Below, piece by piece: positions 20,862-32,348 of a stretch of DNA of 64,000 nucleotides. The translations under genes and the position numbers were made by a program. A model generated the notes under the pieces. It had not been told where the DNA came from and ran no database searches. It saw only the letters and a program-made list of their open reading frames with translations. Location of the stretch: positions 682,001 to 746,000 of the forward strand of contig JAFEMH010000165.1 in NCBI GenBank assembly GCA_022495995.1, written 5' to 3'. Source of the stretch: Adenophora triphylla var. japonica. Taxonomy: Eukaryota > Streptophyta > Magnoliopsida > Asterales > Campanulaceae. Position 1 is the stretch's first letter; every line of letters begins with the position of its first letter.

Positions 20862-23305
20862 ATGATAGAGAAGGAAGATTATATGATAATGAGAGGAATG
20901 ACTGAACGGAATTTAAAGAAAACAAGACGGGATTTAAACCCTCAATAATAGTTGCTCATCAGCAAAACTATTTTCATAAAATCAATATCAAAAGTCTGAT
21001 TTTCGGATTACAACTTTGATGCTATTTTATAGCACTCATAAAACTTAGAAAACAAGAAATATCCTCCTAAAATAAAGCCTAACCTATAAGGTAACCTAAT
21101 AGAAGTCTAAAACTACTAAATCAATGCTAAATCTACTCTAAAACCTCTTATAATCATCCTACTACATTTAATTCCGAAAATACTAATAAAATAACAATTA
21201 ATTAAAATAAAACTCATATTTATCCCATCATACTGCATCATGTAGGCGACATGGCCCTTTCCAACATGCGACAACGTTTAGATGGAGTTGTCGCCTATAT
21301 TTCCCAACTGGATGTTGGACTTATATTTTCTATTGATCTCTTCATCTATGTTGTTGTGCATAAGGCCAAAGCTGCTGTTGGTTACCTTCATCCCAATGCC
21401 ATCCGTATTCTGACAAGCTTCCTAGTGATTCTTAGGGCCATCCGTCAAGAACCCACTATCCCTTTATTGATCCATCTGTTTGAGGGTTATACCTCAATTA
21501 CCAAGCAAGATGGGGTGGTTGAAAACTGCTTATCTATCAAGTATAGAAAACCAAAAATTCTCACTCCTCTTCCTAGGAAAGTCCACAATTGGCTATCCAA
21601 ATCTCTATTCATTACTTCTCGCATAGGCTGGACCCATTCTGCAGATCTTAGAGAGATTGATCCCATTATTGAAACTAGGAAAGCTTTAGTGTCTGGCGAC
21701 AACCGTCGTAAAGACAAAATCTTGAACTTCTTGCCAAAGCCAACGATAAAGGCCTAGCCTTATTCTCGTGGAGAAAAATCATTTCCATCCTAAGTTTACT
21801 AAGACAAGTTGATCTTCCTTATTACATCTTCCCTTTAAAACAATCTCGCGTACCCATTATCCACACTGCTCCCTATCCTGGATGGGCCATTCACACGGGT
21901 AATTGCTTAGGTCCTGATTGCGGTCCTTGCAAGCTTGAAGGCCGCTGCTGTAACTCAATGTTTGAAGTGTATAGTATGTTTCATACCTTTAATTTCCTTT
22001 TACTTATGTTTTACTTCATTTCTTTTCCTAACTGTTCTTCCTTCTTTGTCTACAGAATTTTGAAACACGGACATTTCTGAATGCCGAGAAGCTTTCTCAG
22101 GTGCTGATGGTCGCATAAAATGGCTTGCAGATGCCAGGCATGCCAACCTTGTTCAACTTCCAGCTAACTTAGAGGTGCCCATTTCCCTCCATGGGAATGA
22201 TTAAGAGGCCATTGATCTGGAAAAAGCCAATGCTGCTATAGAGAGGGCTACTGACTTGACTAGAAAGAAAAAGAAGAAATCCAAGACTCCCATGCCAGCT
22301 TCCCACTAAGGTTATGGGATGAGGATGCTGCTGATGATGAGGTCCATGAGGAGGAAGAGGAAATCAATGAGGAAGCCCTGATGAGGCCAAAGTTGAAAAA
22401 GTTGATGAGATCACTGCACCAAGATTGGTTTATGTGGGTGGTTCTCGTAGCTCTAAGAGTGCTCGTATTTCAGAGGCTGAAGAGGATGTTTGTGACTTAG
22501 CTGCTGGTTATAATCCTTCTACTATGCCGGCGCCTTTGTCAAGAGAAACATCGACATGCAACAAGTCACGGAGGTTAAGAATCAAGACATTGATCTCTCC
22601 CTCAACTATGCTGGTCTTTACGTCTGTGGGGTAAGTTCACTGATTCTCGCTATTTCCTTTGATTTATTTCTCGCCATTTGTATGATGCGCTCAAAGAGAG
22701 CAAGATTTAGCCGCTCTTTAAGCTGAGAAAGATCAAGTTGATGAACCCGTAAAGTCTTTTAAACAAGTTGAAAAAGAGCTTCGTGAAGAGATGGAGGCAT
22801 TGAAGAAGGACTAGAAGAGAAGAATAGGCACCATGAGGCTGAAAATGCAAAGTTGAAGGATGAAGCTTCCCAAAATACCAGCACCATAACACAGCTAAAG
22901 AAAGAGGTTGTCACTGCTCGTGCCAAAGCTGAACATGAATCCATGGAGCTATACGGTAAGGCACTTATTCACGCGATGCAAGATTCGGCGTCCAGTACTG
23001 GAGAGATCCCCTCTATCACCGCTGAACTTATTGCCAAATGGGGATCTGAGCCCATCTATAGTGACTTCGGCCATAACTTGTTTCTATACGACGCTAATGA
23101 GCTAAAAGCTCTTGCCGCAGAAGATAAGTTGCTCAGGAAACCAGTTTGGCAGGCTCCTCCCATTGCTGAGAATGATGCCTTAACGTTTTGGGCTAATTTA
23201 ATTGAGGAGAAAAACAATGCCCTTTCCAGCGCCAAGAAAACTGCCAGAGCAGCACTCAACGTGAATCGCATCAAGGAATTGAATGACCAGAATCCTAAAA
23301 ATTGA

Positions 23306-23626
23306 TTTCTGAACTTTGTGGATTTGTATTAAAACAATTATCTTCCTGTCTTAACATTTTTCTACTATTGGGTTGTCGCAATTTGCGACGTAACTTTGTC
23401 TTGTAAACTCTAAACTATTTCTTCCTTGCAATGTTGATTTAATGTTCTTTTTTAGTTCGCCTTGCTTGCCTTCTTTATTATGTCGCATGCTCATATTTAT
23501 TTTGATAATTTCGTCAAAAACCCCTTGCGACTTCCATAACCTTATACCCACTACACCCTCCAAAAGAGTGAGGCTTGTCTTTAGGCATCCTTACTCCTTA
23601 GTGTTATTTCTTTGCATGATGGCCTT
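23306..23626. other. Spacer after the Gypsy-A accessory ORF
   Basis: AT-rich, probably the 3' untranslated part of the plus-strand accessory transcript. Nothing else recognised. Confidence 0.4.
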
Positions 23627-24152
23627 CAGGGGCGGATCCAGGATTTCCAAACCGGGTGGGCTTGATCAGACGGGGGTTCGGGGGCAGCGCCCCCGAAATT
23701 TTTTTTTTCCTATTTTTTCCACATGCAATACAACTTTAGTGCATTAAAATAATCTAAGCGGCGCTAACTACATATCTTTTTGTACGTAACCCCATTATCA
23801 AAAAATGAGATAAAATGAGATAAATTCACAAGGTGTTTTCTAAGTAGAAAATCAATTCAGAGACTCACATCAAGCAACTAATTGCACACCAAAATTATTT
23901 GCATATAAAAAAAATAAAAAATAAATAAAAATCAGAAGCTCCTTTCAATTGTAAAGTAGATTGTGACTGTTTCCAAGAAACCCAAAAATTCCAATTCTTC
24001 TTTTGCGAGTTTTGCGTTTTAGCTTGTAGGTGTGTGGGTATAAAAAAAAAATAGTGGTGTGGGTATAATTAAAAAAAAAAATTTTTTTTTTTTTTTCTAA
24101 AAATCTGGGGTGGGCTTGAGCCCTACCCACCCCTCACTAAGATCCGCCCCTG
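23627..24152. mobile_element. hAT-type MITE, CAGGGGCGGATC ends
   Basis: The ends CAGGGGCGGATCCAGG and (reversed) CAGGGGCGGATC are perfect over 12 bases, and the 8-bp duplication ATGGCCTT flanks it (23619-23626 and 24153-24160). Both are standard for hAT MITEs. It is 526 bp with no transposase. A GC-rich stem CGGGGG-CAGCG-CCCCCG lies near 23680, and long A and T runs face each other near 24050-24096. Confidence 0.92.
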
Positions 24153-24522
24153 ATGGCCTTTCCTTATTGTAACTATGTCTGTTAGGGAGGCATTCCTCCT
24201 TATTATTTTTCAGTTTTGGGGGTGCCTACTAGGGCGGCAACCTCTCTTGGTCGTTTTTCAAGTATCTCAGCCATCTTTCATGTTTGGGGTTGCCTAGCAG
24301 GGCGACATCCTCTCTAGGCTCCCTTCATGTTCGCGGTGCCTACTAGGACGGAAACCTCCCTTGGTCTTCTTTCATGTTTGAAGGTGCCTACTGGGTGGCA
24401 ACCTTCGGCCATCTTTTGAGTTTGTGGGTGCCTACTAGTGGGGCATCCTCCCTAGGCCTTTTTTCATGTTTAGGGGTGCCTACTAGGGTGGCAACCTCCC
24501 TTAGCCTTTTTCATGTTTGAGG

Positions 24523-24971
<449 letters not shown>

Positions 24972-25229
24972 GTTTGAGGGTTCCTACTAGGGCGGCAACC
25001 CTCAATCGTCTTTCCAGCTTGGGGGTGCCCACTAGGGCGGTATCCTCAATTGGCCATCTTTCAAGTTTGAGGTTGCCTACTAGGGCGACAACCTCCTTTA
25101 TATGTGTGTATTATTTCAATATCCCACTCTAAACAAGATATTCTTAATTAAATCAGGGACATTTTACTGATAATATTGTTTCAAATAATTTACGCTCCAT
25201 GCATTCTTTAACTCTTCTCCATCCTTCTT

Positions 25230-26056
25230 CCTCTACTGATACGTTCCTTCTCGGATAATCTTTGTCACTTGAAAAGGACCCTCCCATTTCTCATCTAGCT
25301 TTAAGAATCCCGCCTTTGGCCCAGTAGCCTCCACACTCCTTAGAACCCAATCTCCCACGCTGAATGACCTCTTGTTCACACCCTCTTATCATGATGGTCT
25401 TTCATCTTATGCTTTTAATTGATCATCCTCATTGTTGCCTCCATTCCTTTCTTTTCACACAAATCAAGGTCGCTCCAACGTCGTTGCTCATTTCTGACTT
25501 CATCATAATAGGTGACTCTATATGTGGGTAGAGCCATTTCCGCCGACGCAATTGCTTCTGACCCATAAGTGAGCGTGAAAGTTGTTTCCCCTGTTGACCC
25601 TTTCACCGTTGTCATGACATACCATAAGGCTGTTGAAAACTCATCTAACCACGCTCTTCCCCTTTCATCCAAATTTTTGCTCAATGAGGAAGTTATCTGT
25701 TTGTTTGCCGCCTCCGCCTGCCTATTGCAATGTGGCCTATATTCAGCTGACTTCCAATGCTTGATGTTTAATCTTGTACATTCGGCTGGAAATTTCTTTC
25801 CAAACTGAGTCCCATGATCAGAAATACTTGCTCTTGGTAACCCATACCTGTACCATATGTTTTCCTACAAAAACTTTATCACATTATCTTTAGTGATTGT
25901 CGCCAATGCCTTTGCCTCAGTCCACTTGCTGAAATAATCAACTGCTACTACCACATGTTGGCACCCACCTCTAGCCTTAGGAAAAGGACCAATTAAGTCA
26001 ATTCCCCACATATCAAATGGCTATGTCGCCATAGTTGGGGTTTGATCTGTGGCCGA
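25230..26056 (-). pseudogene. Gypsy-A integrase, core and C-terminus
   Basis: Minus-strand translation gives the Tat-type integrase core: [18 protein letters not shown], then [19 protein letters not shown], then a SDHGTQF block (the second catalytic Asp kept) and, from about 25640, WYVMTTVKGSTGETTFTLTYGSEA. The C-terminal part (about 25360-25230) has GDWVLR and KWEGPF. The usual WEGPY-type end is therefore present. Stops near 26020 and 25865 and a frame change near 25400 kill it. The other part of the same domain lies at 44706-45044 beyond Gypsy-B. Confidence 0.85.
26052..26056. repeat. Gypsy-B target duplication, left (GCCGA)
   Basis: GCCGA here and GCCGG at 44701-44705 flank the element; one base differs. 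Confidence 0.75.
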
Positions 26057-26318
26057 TGTAAGTACGCCAATCCAATTTGCAACCCTTGAAAAGTGCCTTT
26101 TAATGTAATAAAATTGCACTAGGGGCATTTTGGTAAATTCCCGGTAGATTCCGAGACTTCCGAAAACTTTTCTTAAGTTTTTATGAAGGAAGTGCTTTTA
26201 AGTTATTTTTCCAGGCAAAAGGACCTACAGGGTATTATTTGTGTTGGACTTTTAAGGAATTAACTCGGAATGTTCCAGAATCAGTTGTGGGCGCTAGAAA
26301 CGGTTACATGGCCAGCCA

Positions 26319-26370
26319 AGTCGTGCGACACAATGAGCCAAGGAAAACTGAAGCGGAAGGTCGTGCGACA
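26319..26370. promoter_or_regulatory. Promoter-proximal paired palindromes of Gypsy-B, spacing 40 bp
   Basis: AGTCGTGCGACA (26319-26330) and GGTCGTGCGACA (26359-26370), each followed by CAA, lie 40 bp apart with the second ending 24 bp before TATAAAT. The first base deviates from TGTC in both. Confidence 0.65.
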
Positions 26371-26393
26371 CAACTCACCCCTCACCAACAGGC

Positions 26394-26400
26394 TATAAAT
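26394..26400 (+). promoter_or_regulatory. TATA box of the Gypsy-B 5' LTR
   Basis: TATAAAT in GGCTATAAATAAGACC. The same sequence is at 43479-43485 in the 3' LTR. Confidence 0.75.
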
Positions 26401-27202
26401 AAGACCCTACCCCTCTCATTTCTGGATCCCTTCCAGCCTCCTTACTGTCACTCTGTCAAAATCAACCCAGAAACTTATCTCTCTCCTCCTTTCATACCAA
26501 TTCAATCCAATTCCCTCAAATCACTCTCTCTCATACACAATTCAACATACACTTCATATACACACCTTGAAGCCTCAGAATCTAAGTCACCTGAGCATAA
26601 TATCAGCAGCAGAAGCTGATATTCGAAGCCTCCTATATCTAACTTGATATAGGAGTTGTGGATCATCAAGAGTAACGAGCCTCCGCTCCCCATCTCTCTC
26701 TCTCTTCCTCTCTTATGTATGCAATGTTACTTGTTTAGATCTGATTATTAGCTTTGGTATAATGTAATTGTTTGGTTCTGATTATGATATGGCTGTTCTA
26801 ATCCTTGGATTCATAGATCAATCATGATTTACATTGCTATTTTGGGCCATTGAATCATTTTGATGTGGTTTAGCTCAATCACTCAAGATGAGTATGGATC
26901 CACCATATCCATACCATCTTGAGTGTTAAGCTCTGACTTATGTAGTATCTCATATCCATGTTATCACTATGCATGCTTTAAATCTGTAGTTCCTCCTATA
27001 TCATTGCTTGTTGTTGAATTGTTTAGTGTTGTTTTGCTTGTTCATCAAGATGAGAGTGGATCTCTCATATCCACACTCTCTTGAATGATTAAATGCTGAT
27101 CTACATGGTCTCTAGCATACATATACAATGTAATTTGATGTTTTAGTTACCTGATGTTTCTGTAATATGAAGCTTGTAAAGCCTCTGCAAGGTGACCATT
27201 AG

Positions 27203-27248
27203 TGTCACGCGACACAACTGGATATGTGGTATCCCGTGTCACGCGACA
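27203..27248. promoter_or_regulatory. Paired palindromes, ACGC core, spacing 34 bp
   Basis: Two identical TGTCACGCGACA words (27203-27214, 27237-27248), followed by CAACTGG and GAAGTAGCC, lie 34 bp apart in the downstream part of the LTR. Confidence 0.7.
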
Positions 27249-27619
27249 GAAGTAGCCCCTTGCAGAAGGCTCAGTTCAGTTGTAAGTTCTATTCAATCTT
27301 CCTTGTATTTGGGATGTGGCCTCCCTTACCAAAGGGTTCACAAGTTGTAATTCCTCAGTGTTATCAATAAAGCAAGGCATATTTATCATATTTTGTCACA
27401 CATAATTTGCACACACTCTTGAATGTTTTGGATGTTGAACATAGAAATTAAGACTCGTGTTACGAGGCGTGTTGGGTGAATTCTCGATTCTTCCCAACAC
27501 GTAACCTGACCCCGGACCCATTCTCTATTTTCAAAAGGTTTTTCAAAGTGTACCTTAAACATGGCGTGGCGACTCCCAAAAACGAATTTTCTCAAAAATT
27601 TCGGCGAGCGTACATTCAG

Positions 27620-27637
27620 TGGCGATTCTGCTGGGGA
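27620..27637 (+). other. Gypsy-B primer binding site
   Basis: TGGCGATTCTGCTGGGGA starts one base after the LTR. It is the TGGCGACTCYGCTGGGGA type used by Tat/Ogre elements, complementary to a tRNA-Arg. One base differs from the Gypsy-C copy in the first ten. Confidence 0.85.
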
Positions 27638-27730
27638 CACTTTGAAACCTGTTTTCAAAAATAAGAGGGTCAAGCTTTCATTCTAATTTAACATCCTTGT
27701 CATTCATTTATAGTGTGCTTTGTTGTGTGA

Positions 27731-27732
<2 letters not shown>

Positions 27733-27825
<93 letters not shown>
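27733..27825. repeat. (TA)n tract in the Gypsy-B leader
   Basis: About 46 TA units. Ile-Tyr ORFs on both strands here are artefacts. Confidence 0.98.
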
Positions 27826-27827
<2 letters not shown>

Positions 27828-27961
27828 TTTGCTTGCATTGATTGCCTTGTTTTGTGTTCTGGTTCTTTCTTTGATGTTCTGAAAGGGGCCATAGTCTTGA
27901 TGTGTGCTTTGCTTGAGGGCTGAGGATGGCTTTGTTTTTGGTTCTGGAAACTGGCCTTCCT

Positions 27962-28006
27962 AGTCGTGCGACACAACCAGCCCAGTCTGTCCTGTGTCAC
28001 GCGATA
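27962..28006. promoter_or_regulatory. Paired palindromes in the Gypsy-B leader, spacing 33 bp
   Basis: AGTCGTGCGACA (27962-27973) and TGTCACGCGATA (27995-28006) lie 33 bp apart, outside the LTR in the internal leader, and keep the CAACCAGCC and GAACTAGCC tails. Confidence 0.6.
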
Positions 28007-28109
28007 GAACTAGCCAGTTTGCAGAATTGTTCAAATTTAATTCAGAACTGTCTTTTGATCGGTTTATGACTGTTGCTTGTTGTACCCTGTGGGATCCTAG
28101 GGTGTGAAA

Positions 28110-28200
28110 TCAATCCTATCTCCCTAGCGCATCATAGGTGGAGCCTACGCTTGAGCGCCTGAAGTCAATCCTATCTCCCTAGCGTATCATAGGTGGAGCC
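28110..28200. repeat. 36-bp direct repeat in the Gypsy-B leader
   Basis: Two copies of a 36-bp phrase that begins TCAATCCTATCTCCCTAGCG (28110-28145, 28165-28200) differ at one or two bases; period 55 bp. Confidence 0.9.
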
Positions 28201-29454
28201 ACACTTTTTCAGCTTACCCAACGGTTAGTTTTTGACACGCCATTTTCAAATACACTAAAATGAATTGTTTCAAAAATTTATAATAGGCTTTCATACCTAT
28301 CCCTAAACCTAGCACATGTGGGAATGTTTCCATTGCAACATGGTTTCACGTAGGGACATGTCGCTCTCACGGTATGTTCTAACGAGAGATCATGCCGCAT
28401 TGTCAACGTGCACCGACGAGAGGTCATGCCGGATTTTTCCTTGAATTTCTTCGGGAATACCCGTTATGCTGCCCAAATTTCTCCAAAAATTGGGATTGCT
28501 CGTCCGTCCCATAAATGCTCAGGTTTTATTTAGGTATTATTGCCTATTATTGTTTTTTAACCAACGCACTTGGTATATTTTCGAATGGTGCGTCCCTAGG
28601 TTCCCCCTGAGGTCTAGATTGCGAGAATTAAGCCTTATCCTTTTCCAACCGTCCCTAGGACTTAAAAGACATCGATTTCTACTTGAACATTAATAAGATG
28701 CTTGCACGAGTCCATCTCATTTCCCATTATTCCATCTCCCATACCTTCTCACGGTTCTTTCCTCTACCACCTTATACACCTCTTTACCCTGCAGTTACGA
28801 TAAGTTGGGTGCGTGCTCCCGTTCCCCCGCACTCGTTTAATCCGTCTTCCCGAAACGGAGGCAGTTCATGTGTCCGAGTGATACTTATTTGATTCGGAAT
28901 CCGAGATGTCTGATGCGGAGAACGGTTTAGTTAGCCAGTTTGGAGATTCCCCTACTTCTGGTCAGCTGAATCTGAATGATTTGTCCATGGAGGAGTTGAA
29001 AGTTACTCTGAAGGCCACTTTGGTTCGTGAACATGAGGCTCAATTGCACATTCAAACTGCTAAGGCTCGAGAAGAATAATCGCATGCTAGATTTGTGGAA
29101 GCAATGCGTGTCCAAGGGATTGCAGTCATCCGTCGTGAAGATGGGGCTTATGAGGAGATTCCTAGTGCTTTCAGGTCTCCTAATCAGTTTAATCAGAAGG
29201 GACTTCTACTATTTCCTGCTAATCAATTTCAGCCTCAAGGAGGGTTTTCTCAATCACTGATGGGTTCCTCTTATGCTTTCAGCTCGTCGCCTACTCAGAG
29301 TCAATATCCGGGGCGACTCAGTATTTGCCTGCTAGTGCTCAGCTTCAGAATCAAATCTCCTCCATTCCCATCGTGACTCCCAGTAGGCAAATGGTGCCGA
29401 TACTCGAGTCAAAGGCTGTTTCAGATGAAGAAGGAAAAGCGACACTATGATGAT

Positions 29455-29459
29455 GTGGG
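29455..29459. repeat. Gypsy-C target duplication GTGGG, left
   Basis: GTGGG at 29455-29459 and 36145-36149 flank Gypsy-C exactly. Confidence 0.92.
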
Positions 29460-30501
29460 TGTAGCGATGCGTGAATTTTTAACATCTCGGAGTCGCCACT
29501 TATTATTTATTTAGGAAAATAATAATAAAAACCTTTTTGATTTTAAAGAGATTTGAGGGTTCGGGGGTTAAGTTATGGAATGGGAAGTTCGAGGAGCACC
29601 CATTCCACCCAATTCGGAGATCGGTCTTGCTAATTGAGTATTATCAATCTTTTCACTAAATAAGAACAAGAAAACAGTAATAAATTTCTTGATTAGGAAT
29701 GTCGGATTGTATGCTTTGAGATCGCCTTCATGGATTGAAGGGACTCTAGGCTAATCCTTTTGATGGGATTACACTACTCTAAAAGCCAATAGAGAGGTTG
29801 AGAAGAAGAATAAAAGTATAGGAATTTACCTAGCGTTTAGGGAGTATTTGATTTAGAACGTGGTTCTAAGATGCCTTCTCGGTCGAGAAGTGATTTGGGC
29901 AGAGTTTTGACTCAATATGAGAGTCAAATCTTGATGTGGACAGAGCTTCGCCTCAATTCTTGATTTGGGCTTTGATGTTTGTTGATCAACAAGGTTGATA
30001 AACAAACTTTAGGTAATTTTAGGGTGATTTTGTAGGAATCTTTCAGGGAGAGAAACCAACAAAATGTGTGTGTTATGTGTTTTCGATCGTGGATCGGGGA
30101 CCTCTGAAATAGTGAAAGTCATCAGGTATTTATAGGGGTTTAAGAGGTGGAGGTGGAGAGGTAAAACAACCTAGGAAGGTTCCAGAACTCAGATATGATT
30201 GGAGAACCGAATTGATAAGGTTTTATCCAGAAAAGAGTTTGAAACGGAGAAGGAGAGTGATTCTGCATATCCTACATAGGGGTTATCTTGCGCGAGACAC
30301 GTATGTCCAGTGCGAGACAACTAGTCGGTTGACTATTTTGTCCTCTTCAGTTTATTCCGTTAGTCAGTTAGGTCCAAAACTAACGAGGTTAGTTAGAAAC
30401 TTAACGAAACATGACGAAACTGATATGCTTTCATCAAAACATAAAAGAGAGACGTAGAGTAGAGTAATCATGAATTATTGGTTCAGAATGGGGTGTCTAT
30501 A
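29460..30501 (-). repeat. Gypsy-C 3' LTR
   Basis: Matches 35102-36144 throughout. The minus-strand TATA box (ATTTATA on +, 30128-30134) and a worn pair of 16-bp palindromes (30284-30319) are in place. Confidence 0.93.
30284..30319. promoter_or_regulatory. Paired 16-bp palindromes of Gypsy-C, 3' LTR copy, spacing 20 bp
   Basis: TATCTTGCGCGAGACA and TGTCCAGTGCGAGACA are decayed copies of the words at 35927-35962, with the same 20-bp spacing. Confidence 0.55.
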
Positions 30502-30771
30502 GAGCCCCTCGGCGACATGTCTTATGAAAGAAGAAGTGTCGTCGATAGAAAAGACATCATTCTGAACATTGGGATGGTCATGCCGCACGACTGCCTACGT
30601 ATCTCTAAGAGAGAATCAGACCAAACGTTGTTCGACTCCAAAACACTAAAAAGGCTATTTTAGGTATTTTGAAAAGCATTTTTAAAAATCGAAGAGGGAT
30701 TTTTTTGAAAAGGTAAAATTATACTGAGGAATCAAGGACTTGACCCAATTCTGAAGATACCTGTTTGTTGA

Positions 30772-31120
30772 TGAAGTTGTTGAAGTGCGCTGCCCGAGGT
30801 TACTGACGTTGCCATTGTTGCCGAGGTCGCGGACTTGGTTATCGCTGCTGCCGTCGCAGACTTTGCTGATGCTGAGGTCACAGACTTGAAGTTTGATGCC
30901 GTCACAGACTTTGAAGTTGTCGGGGTCACGGACTTGAATTTTGCTGCCATCACAGACTTTGTTGGTGTTGCCGAGGTCACGATCTTGAAGTTTGCTGCCG
31001 TCACAGACTTTGCTGATGTTGCCGAGGTCACGGACTTGAAGTTGCTGCCATCACAGACTTTGTTGATGTTGTCGAGGTCACGGACTTGAAGTTTGCTGCC
31101 GTCACAGACTTTTGAAGTTG
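30772..31120. repeat. Gypsy-C tandem array, ~42-48-bp unit
   Basis: Copies of GAGGTCACGGACTTGAAGTT plus TGCTGCCGTCACAGACTTTG repeat about seven times. Both strands stay open because the unit length is near a multiple of three. It lies just inside the 3' LTR, in transcript order between gag and the LTR. Confidence 0.88.
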
Positions 31121-31129
31121 TCGGTTGAG

Positions 31130-32340
31130 TTGGAGGTTCTGTGGGCCCCTGTAATGCAAGGATATATGCATGATGGTCTCGGATGGACCCGAATGATTCT
31201 TACCTTTCTGTACCTGTTAGCACATAAATTTCCAAGTAGATTTTCTAGATTTTAGTTGTTTAACTGGACTTACGTGGTGGTGTCCACGTCTGTTCGTGTA
31301 AATGGCCGGTTGGTCATTTTGGTGGTGAGCTTATGTATGAGTATATGGTATATGGAAGGTGATCGAAGCATTGATTCTTGGAGAAGTGTATTCTCTAATG
31401 ATGAGAGTGAGAAGCAAAGAGGAAAGCTCCTAATGCAGATTTGATTATTTTGAAGAGTTGAAGTAGAGATTGACTGGGGGAGGAAAGGTTAGGAAGCCCC
31501 ATTTTTGATGCTTGGATTTCAAGAGTGTGTATGAGAGTGGCTAACAGGAAGCCCCTAGACTCAACAAGAAATGCTACTTGGCTCAAAGATCTAGAAAAGT
31601 TGTTCTACCTTTTAATAAACTGTTCATCATCTAGAATTTCTAAATAAGTTTGAGGAGAAAGCCAATCATTAGTATGACTTAAGGGTAAACATTTTTTTTG
31701 ATACTGAAAGTCTTCTTCACTTGATGTAGGAGGATATTGAGGAATCCTCTTTTCTTTTGTTGGTATCACTTGACTCTTCTTCTTTGCGAGAGAGTCCTTC
31801 ATGCATTTGAGGTTTCACCTTTGTTGTGGGGGTGATGAAAGCTTGAGAGTTTGTTTTTTTTTTGTACTCTCAAAGCTTTGAATTGAGTAGCCCCACTCTT
31901 CTTGGGATGAAGGTTGACAGCAGCACCTTTTGGCTTTCTTCTTTTGTTGACCTTTGACTTTCAGTAGGGGTAATGTTCAGCCCTTAAGCCTTCTAAGGAC
32001 AACTTTCTTCTTAAACTCGCTTAGAAGCTCTATTTTTTGCGATGATTTAGGGAATAGAGGGTCCATTATTTTGCATGAATTAAATGATATTCATGAGGTA
32101 GAACAATCTTAGAAAAAGTGTTTAGGAACATAAAATTGACTTTGATTAATTGAGAAATTTAAGAACAGACTCGATAGTTTAGATGACACAAACTAGAGGA
32201 GATGAGAGGTACTAGAAAGACAGAACGACTCTACGAGTTCATACTTGGAAATTCAAAACCTAATCTACTTCTATCAAAGGAGAAAGGGAGAGGATAGTTG
32301 TAGCCCCAAAGTGGTAAGTAGAGCTTTCTTCTTGGAGCTT
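31130..32340 (-). other. Gypsy-C region between gag and the tandem array
   Basis: This is where pol would be in a complete element. I find only short open frames, the best being 31605-31802 on minus, an ATG-started 65-codon frame rich in Lys, Ser and Glu ending EILDDEQFIKR. It has no known motif. It may be a relic of a captured gene or chance. Confidence 0.4.
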
Positions 32341-32348
32341 TATCTTCT

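Larger units (their letters stand above)
19378..21240 (-). mobile_element. Fold-back TRIM cluster with four LTR copies
   Basis: Four copies of a ~378-bp LTR (TGATGCAG...TCTCTATCA) occur: copy 1 on plus, truncated (19378-19702); copies 2, 3 and 4 on minus (19750-20127, 20132-20506, 20863-21240). Copies 3 and 4 enclose a 356-bp interior with a tRNA-Met type PBS and a small ORF, so they make a terminal-repeat retrotransposon in miniature. Copy 2 is tandem to copy 3 with TTAA between. Both outer junctions are U3 ends, flanked by TGTAG, which a normal single insertion cannot produce. Confidence 0.8.
18797..23305 (+). pseudogene. Gypsy-A antisense accessory ORF, Transposase_28-like
   Basis: The ATG at 18797 begins a basic N-terminus (MARTKSCARKIRFGQNRK) and about 130 open codons, then the frame shifts near 19190. 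The TRIM cluster 19378-21240 interrupts it. From about 21250 the translation resembles the 'putative gypsy type transposon' domain (Pfam Transposase_28): GYLHPNAIRILTSFLVILRAI, then PLLIHLF. Splice-like sites (TCTACAG near 22052) suggest introns. The C-terminal part (22853-23305) is a Lys/Glu-rich coiled coil followed by an acidic block. It runs opposite to pol, downstream of integrase, as the antisense ORFs of Tat-lineage elements do. Function unknown; domain call from memory. Confidence 0.55.
26057..27618 (+). repeat. Gypsy-B 5' LTR
   Basis: TGTAAGTACG...TACATTCA, 1,562 bp. TATAAAT lies at 26394-26400. Palindrome pairs lie at 26319-26370 (24 bp upstream of the TATA box) and at 27203-27248. 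Near the end are CCAACACGTAACCTGACCCC and GGCGTGGCGACTCCC, shared with the solo LTR at 5983-7730. Confidence 0.92.

Noticed and set aside
30732..31089. Alanine/threonine/valine repeat proteins on both strands
   Set aside because: Translations of the Gypsy-C tandem array.
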